NCBI GenBank assembly: GCA_004332195.1
Contig: SJBG01000010.1
Coordinates: 1 to 63,639, forward strand
Origin: Desulfobulbaceae bacterium
Lineage (GTDB): Bacteria; Desulfobacterota; Desulfobulbia; Desulfobulbales; Desulfurivibrionaceae
Direction: 5' to 3'
DNA: 63,639 nucleotides
Below are positions 20,720 to 27,896 of the stretch, one piece after another. Numbering within the stretch: position 1 is the first letter of the stretch; every line of letters starts with the position of its first letter. The notes beneath the pieces are model-generated. The model was not told the DNA's origin, did not search any database, and saw only the letters and a program-made list of their open reading frames with translations. Made by a program: the position numbers and the translations under genes.

Positions 20720-21574
20720 TCATGTAGTTAATATTTTTCTGAAGTTTCTGTCCAAAGGATAAAGCCAGATATCTTTGATCGGCACACTTTGCTTTCCTGA
20801 GGGGCCGAGTTTACCGCGACCTTTCGTTTTTCCAACATGGGTCCAGTTGGCGGCCTTATAGCAGGTACCGGCAAAACGCCCGGTCTCGACAAAAGTTTCC
20901 ATTAGGACCGGTGTGATCTCATACTGTTTTTGCCAGTCTTCCGGGACTTGTTTCGCTGCCAGGGACAGGATCTTTGAAGCCAGATTATTCACTTGCACCC
21001 ATGGTAAAATGAGGAATCGAGCATTATTGACAACCAGCGGCAAATGACGTTTGCGCAGGGAGTGGGTCCATCCGATATAGTGGTCGCGTGGCGCGGCCTG
21101 CCACGCCGCGGCGCCAAACCCCAAAAGCGCAATGATCTGCTGGTCGAGCATGACAAAGTACCTCAACTGAGCGCCGGGAAGCGGCGTATAACCCAGGTAA
21201 TGATATCGTCCAATGTATTCGTTCCAGAGGAGGGACGCGGACCGTTCGACCTTGCGCAATAATAACGGACCCAGGCGATGGACGGGTTGTAGGATGGGGT
21301 TCCGGGGATTAGTCGCTTTTGTGAAGCTGATGGTTCGTAATGTCGCTTTCGCTCTGCGGGGAGGAGGCAGGTCAATCAAGCCATCCGCATGCATGCGCAG
21401 CATAGCCACCCGGCAAGACATCTCCTTAAGGCCCCCATCAGCCTTGCGCCATTGCAGCATCCGGCACACCTGCCGGGACAGTTCTGCCCGGTGACACTCC
21501 GGATGGTCGGCCATCAGCTGCCGAATCCGGGTTATTTCCGTGGCGCTGAAGTCGCGTCCGCAGTAACAATTCAT
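20720..21574 (-). CDS. DruA-like protein (DUF4338) encoded inside an IS66 element
   Basis: 284 residues. The sequence has the DUF4338 features I know from Druantia protein DruA: an N-terminal helical region (RAELSRQVCRML, METS-like MSCRVAMLRMHADGLI), then SLLWNEYIGRYHYLGYTPLPGAQLRYF, GFGAAAWQAAPRDHYIGW, VVNNARFLILPWVQVNNLAS and ETFVETGRFAGTCYKAANW. Its biochemical role is unknown. It is intact, while the tnpC to which it is coupled by a 4-bp overlap is broken. Lying inside the inverted repeats, it belongs to the element. It could act in transposition or as a passenger; a defence role is not implied by homology alone. Confidence 0.8.
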   Translation of the reverse strand: MNCYCGRDFSATEITRIRQLMADHPECHRAELSRQVCRMLQWRKADGGLKEMSCRVAMLRMHADGLIDLPPPRRAKATLRTISFTKATNPRNPILQPVHRLGPLLLRKVERSASLLWNEYIGRYHYLGYTPLPGAQLRYFVMLDQQIIALLGFGAAAWQAAPRDHYIGWTHSLRKRHLPLVVNNARFLILPWVQVNNLASKILSLAAKQVPEDWQKQYEITPVLMETFVETGRFAGTCYKAANWTHVGKTKGRGKLGPSGKQSVPIKDIWLYPLDRNFRKILTT

Positions 21575-23097
21575 GAGGTGTTCCGGCGTGTGGGGGGCGG
21601 TTTGGCTAACTGTTGCCGCCGGTCCTCACTCATGCGCCACGGCAGAAAGGGGGTTAGATCTGCGGGCGCGGTTCCGCCTTGGTGGGCGCAGACAGTCAGA
21701 TATTCTTCCAACCAATGATGAGGGTTGAGCCGCCAGAGTTCGACGGTCTGAAACAGGGAGAACATCGCGGCGGCCAAATCCGCACTCCAGATACTGCCGG
21801 AACCGTAGTAGTTTTTCCGGCCTGTAACGGGATTGCGGATCGCCTTGCTGCTCTAAACTTCTGTGCCTGATGAAAAGGCATACCCTGTTGCGCCAACGGA
21901 AGAGTTTCTTGCCAGTGGGCCAAGCGTTGTTGGTTGAGATGATAAAGGGTCCCAATTGCGGCCACCCATTCCAGCGCCCATTCTCTCAAGGTGGGGAAGC
22001 TTAAGGCAATCGCTAAAAAGTCTCGACGCACATGCGCTCAGCAAAAGGCCAGAATGATGGCAGCGTTCAAGCGACAATTCTTTTTGCAGGCGCTGTAACG
22101 ATCACACACCACAATCACTTTGGGCGCCGCCAGTCCCGAAAAATGAGCCATCGGTACGGCAGCGCTCCGCGTGGGCGCTACCTGGTAGTAAATAACCTCG
22201 GGGGATCTGGTGACCAAAGAGATACCAGCGATGACCGACCTTGCCGTCAACGGCGGCAAAAACCTCCCATCGGCTTTCATCGTTATGGAATTGCGATTCG
22301 CTCATCTGGTGTTCATACCAGGCCTGTTTGAGCGGCGTAAATAACGCCGCAATTTTATAGAGACCGCCAGTTATGGTGCCCGACGCCAATGACAAGCCGT
22401 AGCCTTGTAACTCGCGTAAGATGCGGTGCAGAGGTTGGGCGTACAGGAATTTGCCTAGGAGGATATGTACCCATATTGAGGTCCCATAGGGACTTCGCGG
22501 GATGACTTTCGCTGGTGGCGGCGCAACGATAATTGCAGGACTGTTCGCCGTCGGGGGACAGGAGCAACTCTTCTGATAGCGCTGGCGATAGACCCTGCGG
22601 CGATACGCCTTGACATCAATCTCAAAAATATCCGCTTCTTCATCACCGGGAAAGGGGATGTAAGGAAGGCCACAGTGGGAACAAAAACAGGAATCCCCCT
22701 GAAGCTCATGGCGTTCTTCGACGACGGGAAGGTCCGGACGCAGAGTACGTCCGTGACCACGGCTCCCTCGTTGTTGTCCACGGGGGCGATTCGGCGCCTG
22801 TGTCGGTTGCTGTTCTACGGCTTGCGGTGTGCCGCCTGCTTCGCTCTTTTTGCCAAAGAGGCGGTGCCGGAGATCGCAAATCAGCGCTTCTTTCTGCTCA
22901 AGTTCTTCCTTGAGACGCGCTTCCCGTTTGCAAGACCGCTGATGTTGAGCTTTCCAATAATGACCTTCCCATTTAAGCCGAGTCAGCTCTTTTTGTGTGA
23001 TCGCCACCAGATTGAGTGCAGGAACCACAGGAGAGGCTCCACTCATGGGTGGCAAAGACAGAGAAGGAAATAACGAAGAGGGAAGGGAATGTTCCAT
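21571..23097 (-). pseudogene. IS66 transposase TnpC, frameshifted
   Basis: The N-terminal part reads openly from 23097: a coiled coil (TRLKWEGHYWKAQHQ to EQKEALICDLRHRLFGKKSE), a Gln/Arg-rich linker, the IS66 zinc-finger (CFCSHCGLPYIPF, CSCPP) and the start of the DDE domain (SQFHNDESRWEVF). Around 22200 it shifts frame. PEVIYYQVAPTRSAAVP to IVVCDRYSACKK follows in a second frame, then a TGA where a Trp is expected before AHVRRDFLAIAL. Another frameshift precedes the C-terminal PHHWLEEYLTVCA region that ends at 21571. The protein cannot be made intact. Confidence 0.85.
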
Positions 23098-23274
23098 GCC
23101 CCCCTATACACGAATAAGTTGAATGTGTCCCGTTGTTTTTTTATTTATTTTCAGATGACGGGGTTGGCCGAATATTTACTTCGGAGTGAAGTCAAATCAT
23201 TAGTTTCTCATGCTTTATTCACAGTGATTGATTATTACAAAACAATGGTTGATTGTTGAAAAAAGGAGCAAGCG

Positions 23275-23712
23275 ATGGGTCATCTGGAAGCAGTCTGCAT
23301 TTCCGCCAAAAAAGGGATGATCAAAAAGGCGGTGAACAAAATAGTACTCAAGAAAAACTGGGGGGTCGAGGGCGACGCGCACGCCGGAGATTGGCATCGT
23401 CAGGTTTCCTTGCTGGCTGGCGAGAGCATTGACCGGGTCAAGGAAAAAATGCCCCTGATCGCACCCGGAGTGTTTGCCGAGAACATGATTACCCGGGGGG
23501 TTGATCTGTTCGCCCTGCGGGTTGGCGATCGGCTTCAGGTTGACGAGGCGGTGCTGGAAATAACCCAAATCGGCAAGGAGTGCCATAACAGTGGCTGCGC
23601 CATAAAAAGGGCTACCGGCGATTGCATTATGCCTCGAGAGGGCCTTTTTTCAAGAGTGTTGCAAGGTGGGGTGGTCAAGAGCGGTTCGGTTGTGAGGATC
23701 GTGGGTAAGTAA
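23275..23712 (+). CDS. MOSC-domain protein
   Basis: 145 residues, a stand-alone MOSC domain (the C-terminal domain of molybdenum-cofactor sulfurases, thought to bind or carry sulfur or Moco). Seen: a K(K/R)-rich opening, GVEGDAHAGDWHRQVSLLAGES, AENMITRGVDLFALRVGDRL, ITQIGKECHNSGCAIKRATGDCIMP (with the conserved Cys) and GLFSRVLQGGVV. The length is normal for the short form, which in some bacteria is fused to MoaB/MogA. ATG 23275 has GGAG six bases upstream. It starts just outside the IS66 element, so its original upstream region may have been replaced. Confidence 0.88.
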   Translation: MGHLEAVCISAKKGMIKKAVNKIVLKKNWGVEGDAHAGDWHRQVSLLAGESIDRVKEKMPLIAPGVFAENMITRGVDLFALRVGDRLQVDEAVLEITQIGKECHNSGCAIKRATGDCIMPREGLFSRVLQGGVVKSGSVVRIVGK

Positions 23713-23859
23713 CACAAACTTATGTCTTATAAAAAGATCATTTTCAAGGAGAGACTCTTGCAAAATTTTCACTTTGGGCCAATGAATGGTCGCGGGACGG
23801 GTCGTGGTCATGGTGATTATCGGCAGTTGTCTCGGTATCGAACCTGCGCCCCGCTGTAG

Positions 23860-25050
23860 ATGACGGTTGCCGAGCGTTTTATCAATAGATTGGCCGGGGA
23901 GAGTGAAGCCCCCCTGGTTTTTCGCGCCCGCTCCTGCCTGCGCAATCGCCTTTGGAGCAGCACCTGCGCGTGTTGCGTTGAGGAGTGTCCACGCCAGGCG
24001 GTCAGCCTGGAGCAGGACCGGGTGGTCATTGATTCCCAGCGGTGCGTGGCCTGTCTGATCTGTGTCGCGGTTTGTCCGGCGGGGGCTTTGGTAGCTCACG
24101 ATCGTCGTCTGGATAACGTAGTGGCCCGCACTTTTAAGTTGAACGAGCCAGTTGCCTGTTGCTGTGAAAAAAATGTGCGCACCGGTGAAGAGCTTATTTT
24201 GTCTTGCCTGGGTGCCCTGACCGTTGAACACTTGGCGGCCATGGCGGTTATGACCGGCGGAGTCAATCTGCATCTGGAGAGTTGCGGTGATTGTCGGGCC
24301 TCTTTTGTCCCCGCCATCCTGGCCCAACGGGTAGCCGTGCTTAACGCTCTTGCGACCGCCGGCTCCGAGGAGGCCCCGACTTCTCGGTCAGACTCCACCC
24401 TGACAACTGGCTTTAGCATCAAGCTGCTTGATCAACCCTTTTTGCCTGAAAGTGCGGCGACAACTGCCATTGTCGCTCCAAATTCTGCGGGGACCCAACT
24501 TGGGGCTAAGCCTGAGATTAAACCTGCCGCCCAATCTGCCGTCACTCCCGTCACTCCCGCCACTCCCGACCGGCGCTCGTTTTTTAGGGCTTTTCGCGAA
24601 CTTTCTTGGCACGCCGCTGCCACGACCTGGAGTACTCTTCGCCCCGAGCCTGAGGAGTTCGACCAACCATCGGGTCAGGACAAACAGGCAATCGCTCGCT
24701 CCATCGTCTTACGTCAGGCCTTGACCAAGGCCGCGCCGGAACGCCGTGGCCTCCTGCCGGGGTTGTTTTACGTCCTGGCGGTTAATGATAAGTGTAATCT
24801 GTGTGGAGCATGTGCCGGAGTCTGCCCCACTGGGGCCCTGAGCAATGAGTGGCGAGATGGGGGTGAAAAACTTTGGTTTAATTGGGCCGCCTGCAGCGGT
24901 TGCGGTCTTTGCTGTGAATTCTGCCCGCAAAAAGCGATCAGCCTGAGGCGGGGGCGCTCGGTGGAGAATATGGCCGAGGAATCAGTCTTGTTGCGGCAGC
25001 AGGATGTTCAGCTCCCCAGGGGTCGAAGATGGACTGATCGTAACCGATGA
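23860..25050 (+). CDS. polyferredoxin with two pairs of 4Fe-4S clusters
   Basis: 396 residues, probably cytosolic electron carrier. The N-terminal module has CACCVEECP and CVACLICVAVCPAGAL. A middle part resembles hydrogenase/HdrA-type 'CCCEK..CLGAL..LESCGDCRAS' cysteine motifs. The C-terminal module has CNLCGACAGVCPTGAL and CSGCGLCCEFCPQKAI. Between them is an Ala/Pro/Thr-rich linker with a slippage-like repeat (VTPVTPATP). The start is an ATG at 23860 with no strong Shine-Dalgarno. The C-terminus stops soon after the last cluster; related proteins often have a further Cys-rich tail, so a shortened end is possible. The redox partner is not visible nearby. Confidence 0.8.
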   Translation: MTVAERFINRLAGESEAPLVFRARSCLRNRLWSSTCACCVEECPRQAVSLEQDRVVIDSQRCVACLICVAVCPAGALVAHDRRLDNVVARTFKLNEPVACCCEKNVRTGEELILSCLGALTVEHLAAMAVMTGGVNLHLESCGDCRASFVPAILAQRVAVLNALATAGSEEAPTSRSDSTLTTGFSIKLLDQPFLPESAATTAIVAPNSAGTQLGAKPEIKPAAQSAVTPVTPATPDRRSFFRAFRELSWHAAATTWSTLRPEPEEFDQPSGQDKQAIARSIVLRQALTKAAPERRGLLPGLFYVLAVNDKCNLCGACAGVCPTGALSNEWRDGGEKLWFNWAACSGCGLCCEFCPQKAISLRRGRSVENMAEESVLLRQQDVQLPRGRRWTDRNR

Positions 25051-25135
25051 GTTCCCGATAGCGGCCGATGCCATATCGCCGTCAGTGGAGCAAAGCCGCA
25101 CGGCCGGACCGTTGCCGCCGCTTTTCAGATAATCG

Positions 25136-25507
25136 CTACCTTCTGATTTTGGCTTCTGTTTTTTCAGGGTTTTTCTCGAGGTGCTTATAGCGATTCTGGG
25201 CGGTTTGGGCTAAGCGGGCGACGATATGGGGGAGATCGGATTTTTCCCAGATGTCGATGAATTCAGGTGTCTTGCCCAGTCGTTGGCCCAAGATGAACGG
25301 CGGATCGCCACTTGGTTTTCCGATCCTGAGGCTGATATCAGTATCCTCGATGGCCTGGTCTTTGGTAAAAATCCTGGCCAGTAGAAGGCCCATAGTTTGG
25401 GAGAAGAATTTTTTGACATCCTCGGCGGATTCGGCCTTGTTGATCTTATTGCGAAAGTCAGGGAGCAACTCGTTCTCATCTTTGCTAAATGAAAGTTGGG
25501 TGGTCAT
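25136..25507 (-). CDS. conserved-looking hypothetical protein
   Basis: 123 residues, not recognised. It is a soluble, mainly helical, charged protein (DENELLPDFRNKINKAESAEDVKKFFSQ, LGKTPEFIDIWEKSDLPHIVARLAQTAQ) with a Lys/Glu-rich C-terminus. No signal or membrane segment. It starts 6 bp after the stop of the upstream acidic-tail gene, so the two are probably co-transcribed and may work together. Its reading frame has good codon bias, unlike the competing frames. Confidence 0.6.
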   Translation of the reverse strand: MTTQLSFSKDENELLPDFRNKINKAESAEDVKKFFSQTMGLLLARIFTKDQAIEDTDISLRIGKPSGDPPFILGQRLGKTPEFIDIWEKSDLPHIVARLAQTAQNRYKHLEKNPEKTEAKIRR

Positions 25508-25513
25508 GTCCGG

Positions 25514-25813
25514 TTATTTATCCTCGATGTCATTTGGGTTAAAATTAAATTCATCGTCATCTACCTCTTTATCTTCATCTTCATTGTCATCTTCATCGTC
25601 AAAATCCTCATAGCTTCCCGACCATTCATCAGGCGGGTCGATAGGTGTGACTCCCAGATCATCCCAGTTATCCAGCTCGACTTCCTCAATACTGGCGTCA
25701 GCATATTGAATTTCCATGATGCCTTCGTCTTCATCCACCGTAATAACCGTGAAAATCTCACCGGATGGAAGCTCGTACCAGTTGCCTTCAATAGGCTCAT
25801 TCATTGACGACAT
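25514..25813 (-). CDS. DUF6763-like small protein with acidic tail
   Basis: 99 residues. The N-terminal ~65 residues (IEGNWYELPSGEIFTVITVDEDEGIMEIQYADASIEEVELDNWDDL) resemble a small beta-barrel family I would assign to DUF6763 by memory; not certain. The C-terminal third is almost entirely Asp/Glu. Acidic tails of this sort often mimic nucleic acid or bind basic partners, but no function can be given. ATG 25813 or ATG 25804 are both possible. A truncated copy of the dispersed repeat lies 72 bp upstream with its A-end facing this gene. Confidence 0.65.
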   Translation of the reverse strand: MSSMNEPIEGNWYELPSGEIFTVITVDEDEGIMEIQYADASIEEVELDNWDDLGVTPIDPPDEWSGSYEDFDDEDDNEDEDKEVDDDEFNFNPNDIEDK

Positions 25814-25884
25814 TAGATCGACCTTTTTAATGACTTAAAGTTAAAAGTTGACTGACGATTCAGCCCGCTGGGCCTTATCTTAAA

Positions 25885-25983
25885 GGCCACTTTGAAAAAT
25901 TGCTCTTTCGCCCGATTTCTGCGTTATGTTCAAAAAATTATCCTTGGAATATCAACCATATGCCTGCGGTATTTTTTTCGCAT
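25885..25983 (+). repeat. dispersed ~141-bp inverted-repeat element, copy 2 (truncated)
   Basis: Starts GGCCACTTTGAAAAATTGCT with the conserved interior and breaks off in TTTTTTTCGCAT, exactly where the IS3 element begins. The missing ~40 bp is not found on the far side of the IS, so the insertion was accompanied or followed by a deletion. The A-end points to the small gene at 25813. Confidence 0.85.
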
Positions 25984-26017
25984 TGACCTCGGATGTCAAT
26001 AGTGGACACCAATTGGC

Positions 26018-26881
26018 TCATGCCGCCATCCAGTTTCCATAAAACTTCTTCTCATAAGCAACCGGGGATAGATACCCTAGCCGTGCCTGCCTCCTCTGCC
26101 GATTGTAAAAAACTTCTATATACTCTCTGATCTCCTGCGTTGCCTCTTGTCTTGTTCTGTATTTCCTGTGATGCACAAGCTCCTGCTTAAGTGTTCCCCA
26201 AAAGCTTTCCATAGGAGCATTGTCATAACAGTTGCCTTTTCTGCTCATTGATGCGGTCATCCCAAATTGCTCAAGTAACTTGCCGTAATTGCCGGAACAA
26301 TATTGACTCCCCCTGTCAGAGTGATGTATCAGCCCCCTCGCAGGTCTCTTGGATGCCACTGCCCGAAACAATGATTCGCTGACAAGGTTCTTTGTTATTC
26401 TTTCTCCCATTGCATATCCCACTATCTCTCCGTTAAAGATGTCTTTATGTCCGGCAAGATATAGCCAGCCTTCTTCCGTAGGTATATAGGTTATATCTGT
26501 TACCCATACCTTATTCGGAGCCTCTGCTTTGAATTCTTGCTGTAATAAGTTCTCTGCCACCGGCAATGTATGCTTTGAGTCAGTTGTTGCCTTGTATTTC
26601 TTTGTCTGCTTGCAATAAAGTCCGTGCTCTCTTTTTGTCCGCTTTATGCGGCATATGCCGACATATCTGCCGCCCTCTGCCAGCTCTTTCTGAAGCTTCT
26701 CTGCTCCGCATACCCTTCTGTTTCGCTTGTGTGCTGCTTTTATCTCTATTGTCAACCGGATATCCTCCTGCTCTCTTTTAGAAGGCTTTCTGTTAATCTG
26801 TGCGTAATATCCGCTTTCTGATACCTTGAGCATTTTACATAGAGATGATGTGAAATATTTGAGCCGCATATCTTTTATCAT
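26018..26881 (-). CDS. IS3-family transposase OrfB (DDE integrase domain)
   Basis: 287 residues. It has the HTH_21-type region (RRVCGAEKLQKELAEGG) and the rve domain with catalytic acidic residues in KVWVTDITYIPTEEGW, HHSDRGSQYCS and NAPMESFWGTLKQE, then the family C-terminus YNRQRRQARLGYLSPVAYEKKF. All expected motifs are present and the frame is open. It overlaps orfA by 4 bp (ATGA). It would be made as an OrfAB fusion through programmed frameshifting, as known for IS3 elements. Confidence 0.93.
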   Translation of the reverse strand: MIKDMRLKYFTSSLCKMLKVSESGYYAQINRKPSKREQEDIRLTIEIKAAHKRNRRVCGAEKLQKELAEGGRYVGICRIKRTKREHGLYCKQTKKYKATTDSKHTLPVAENLLQQEFKAEAPNKVWVTDITYIPTEEGWLYLAGHKDIFNGEIVGYAMGERITKNLVSESLFRAVASKRPARGLIHHSDRGSQYCSGNYGKLLEQFGMTASMSRKGNCYDNAPMESFWGTLKQELVHHRKYRTRQEATQEIREYIEVFYNRQRRQARLGYLSPVAYEKKFYGNWMAA

Positions 26882-27192
26882 CGCGCACCTCTCTGCGACT
26901 CCTTTGCAAAGTACGCTGCCGCTTTTTTTAATATGTCTCGCTCCATCCTCGCTTCAGCCAACTCTTTTTTGAGCCTGTAGTTTTCTATCTCTACATCCGT
27001 CAGCGGTCTGTGGTTTTTCCCTACTTCTCCAAGTTTGCCTGCCTTACATGCCTTCATCCAGTTGCTTAAGGTTGTTGATGCCAATGACAGCCGCTTGGCC
27101 GCCTCATGCACCGACAGCCCCTCATCAATCACAAGCTTTACTGCCTCCTGCCTAAATTCCCTTGTGTACCTTCCATACGGTAACCTTTCCAT
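26878..27192 (-). CDS. IS3-family OrfA (helix-turn-helix)
   Basis: 104 residues: HTH_Tnp_1 (RYTREFRQEAVKLVIDEGL, SVHEAAKRLSLASTTLSNWM) followed by a leucine-zipper-like coiled coil (EIENYRLKKELAEARMERDILKKAA). It binds the terminal repeats and pairs with OrfB. ATG 27192 follows GGAGGTGTCAAG. Intact, in contrast to the orfA at 905-1209. Confidence 0.93.
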   Translation of the reverse strand: MERLPYGRYTREFRQEAVKLVIDEGLSVHEAAKRLSLASTTLSNWMKACKAGKLGEVGKNHRPLTDVEIENYRLKKELAEARMERDILKKAAAYFAKESQRGAR

Positions 27193-27256
27193 CTTGACAC
27201 CTCCAGTTAGTTATTTTAACTTTTCTTTTGGTGTCCACTTTTTCTATCCTACCTCA

Positions 27257-27465
27257 CTTTAGGATCCTTGGCTAACGAATCCAGGGGAATATGGGCTACG
27301 GCAAAGCCCATGTAAAGGGTCAACGACTCTACCACATGAACGATTTCCAGTTCAGCGCCCAAGTTGGCGGCAATTTGACTTGCTTTTTCAATCAGCATGC
27401 TGGAGTTTATGGAAAAATCGATGGGTACCAGGATTTTTTTTGAACTCCGATACAGATTTGCTCAC
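27257..27465 (-). pseudogene. universal stress protein, 5' fragment
   Basis: From a GTG at 27465 (with AGGAGG upstream) the frame reads VSKSVSEF and then meets a run of eight A that puts it out of frame. With seven A it continues KKILVPIDFSINSSMLIEKA, the N-terminal half of a Usp domain, to AHIPLDSLAKDPK, where the IS3 inverted repeat begins at 27256. The 3' half is absent. So this third Usp gene is broken twice: by a homopolymer indel and by IS insertion. Confidence 0.75.
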
Positions 27466-27475
27466 AGTTTACCTC

Positions 27476-27896
27476 CTCTGGCGAGGGTGATTAGAAAGTG
27501 TCAATTGTCCTCGTTGTGAGATCAGCATTGTGGGTCATGCATACAACGAAAAGATAGAGAAAAAAAGTAATAAATGTGGTTTACGATCATTTTTTTTTAC
27601 CTTGGTCCTGGTGGGGCAGCGGCTCCCGGCCAAAAATGGCTCGGCCTTGTTGTAATACTTGATATTTCCATGTTGTTCCTTACGAAAACTGTGCAGGATT
27701 TTCCTGTAAAAGCAACACGTTACTGAGCTTTGGGAAGCGCCGCCGTTGGTTGGGGTTGGCAACGCCAGGAATGTGCTGGTTCGAGATTAGCACTCCTTTT
27801 GCGGCATTGTTAAATGAGTATAGACTTACAAGAAGCTTGCCGTGTGTTTTTAACGGGGTATGTCCGAGTTGTCTATCCCCAATTAACAATGCCTTT
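27476..27896. other. intergenic region, nothing recognised
   Basis: About 420 bp with AT-rich stretches and small open frames on both strands, none with recognisable protein features or a good ribosome-binding site. It separates the stress-protein fragment from the 3' end of the ChaN-PDZ gene. Confidence 0.5.

Larger units (their letters stand above)
20690..23179 (-). mobile_element. IS66-family element carrying a DruA-like gene
   Basis: Bounded by perfect inverted repeats of about 22 bp beginning GTAAATATTCGGCCAACCCC (left 20690-20711, right complement ending 23179); 5'-GTAA ends are typical of IS66. It contains, on the minus strand, a frameshifted tnpC and then a DruA-like gene whose start overlaps the tnpC stop (TCATGA). 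I see no tnpA/tnpB. The 8-bp flanks (TTTTACAT and TTCGGAGT) do not match, so no target duplication is visible, consistent with a deletion of the KamA 3' end. Confidence 0.88.
25984..27256 (-). mobile_element. IS3-family insertion sequence, apparently intact genes
   Basis: About 1273 bp. The orfA-side end is TGAGGTAGGATAGAAAAAGT followed by GGACACCAA. The orfB-side end begins TGACCTCGGATGTCAATAGT followed by GGACACCAA, an imperfect match with roughly eight differences in the outer part. A remnant at 48469-48615 shows the orfB-side end with the perfect 29-bp repeat, so the end here has diverged. orfA and orfB are both open and overlap by ATGA, as needed for -1 frameshifting. No clear target duplication. 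The element truncates a stress-protein gene on one side and a dispersed repeat on the other. Confidence 0.9.

Noticed and set aside
20720-21574. A complete Druantia defence system at the DruA-like gene
   Set aside because: No DruB-E or large helicase gene is nearby, and the gene lies inside IS66 inverted repeats, so it is an element gene rather than a defence locus.
22028-22040. TGA in IS66 tnpC as selenocysteine
   Set aside because: The family has Trp, not Cys, at this position, and the gene carries further frameshifts, so it is a nonsense mutation.
23215-23586. Minus-strand frame of 123 residues over the MOSC gene
   Set aside because: Antisense to a well-supported MOSC domain protein with a good start.
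23782-23859. Glycine-rich 25-residue frame (MNGRGTGRGHGDYR...) between the MOSC and polyferredoxin genes
   Set aside because: Superficially like small Gly-Arg nitrogenase-associated peptides, but very short, with a poorly placed Shine-Dalgarno and no conserved Cys or Met pattern.
25048-25134. TGA ending the polyferredoxin as a second selenocysteine site
   Set aside because: The frame stays open only ~28 codons, with no recognisable family motif and no cysteine expected there; no convincing hairpin was seen.
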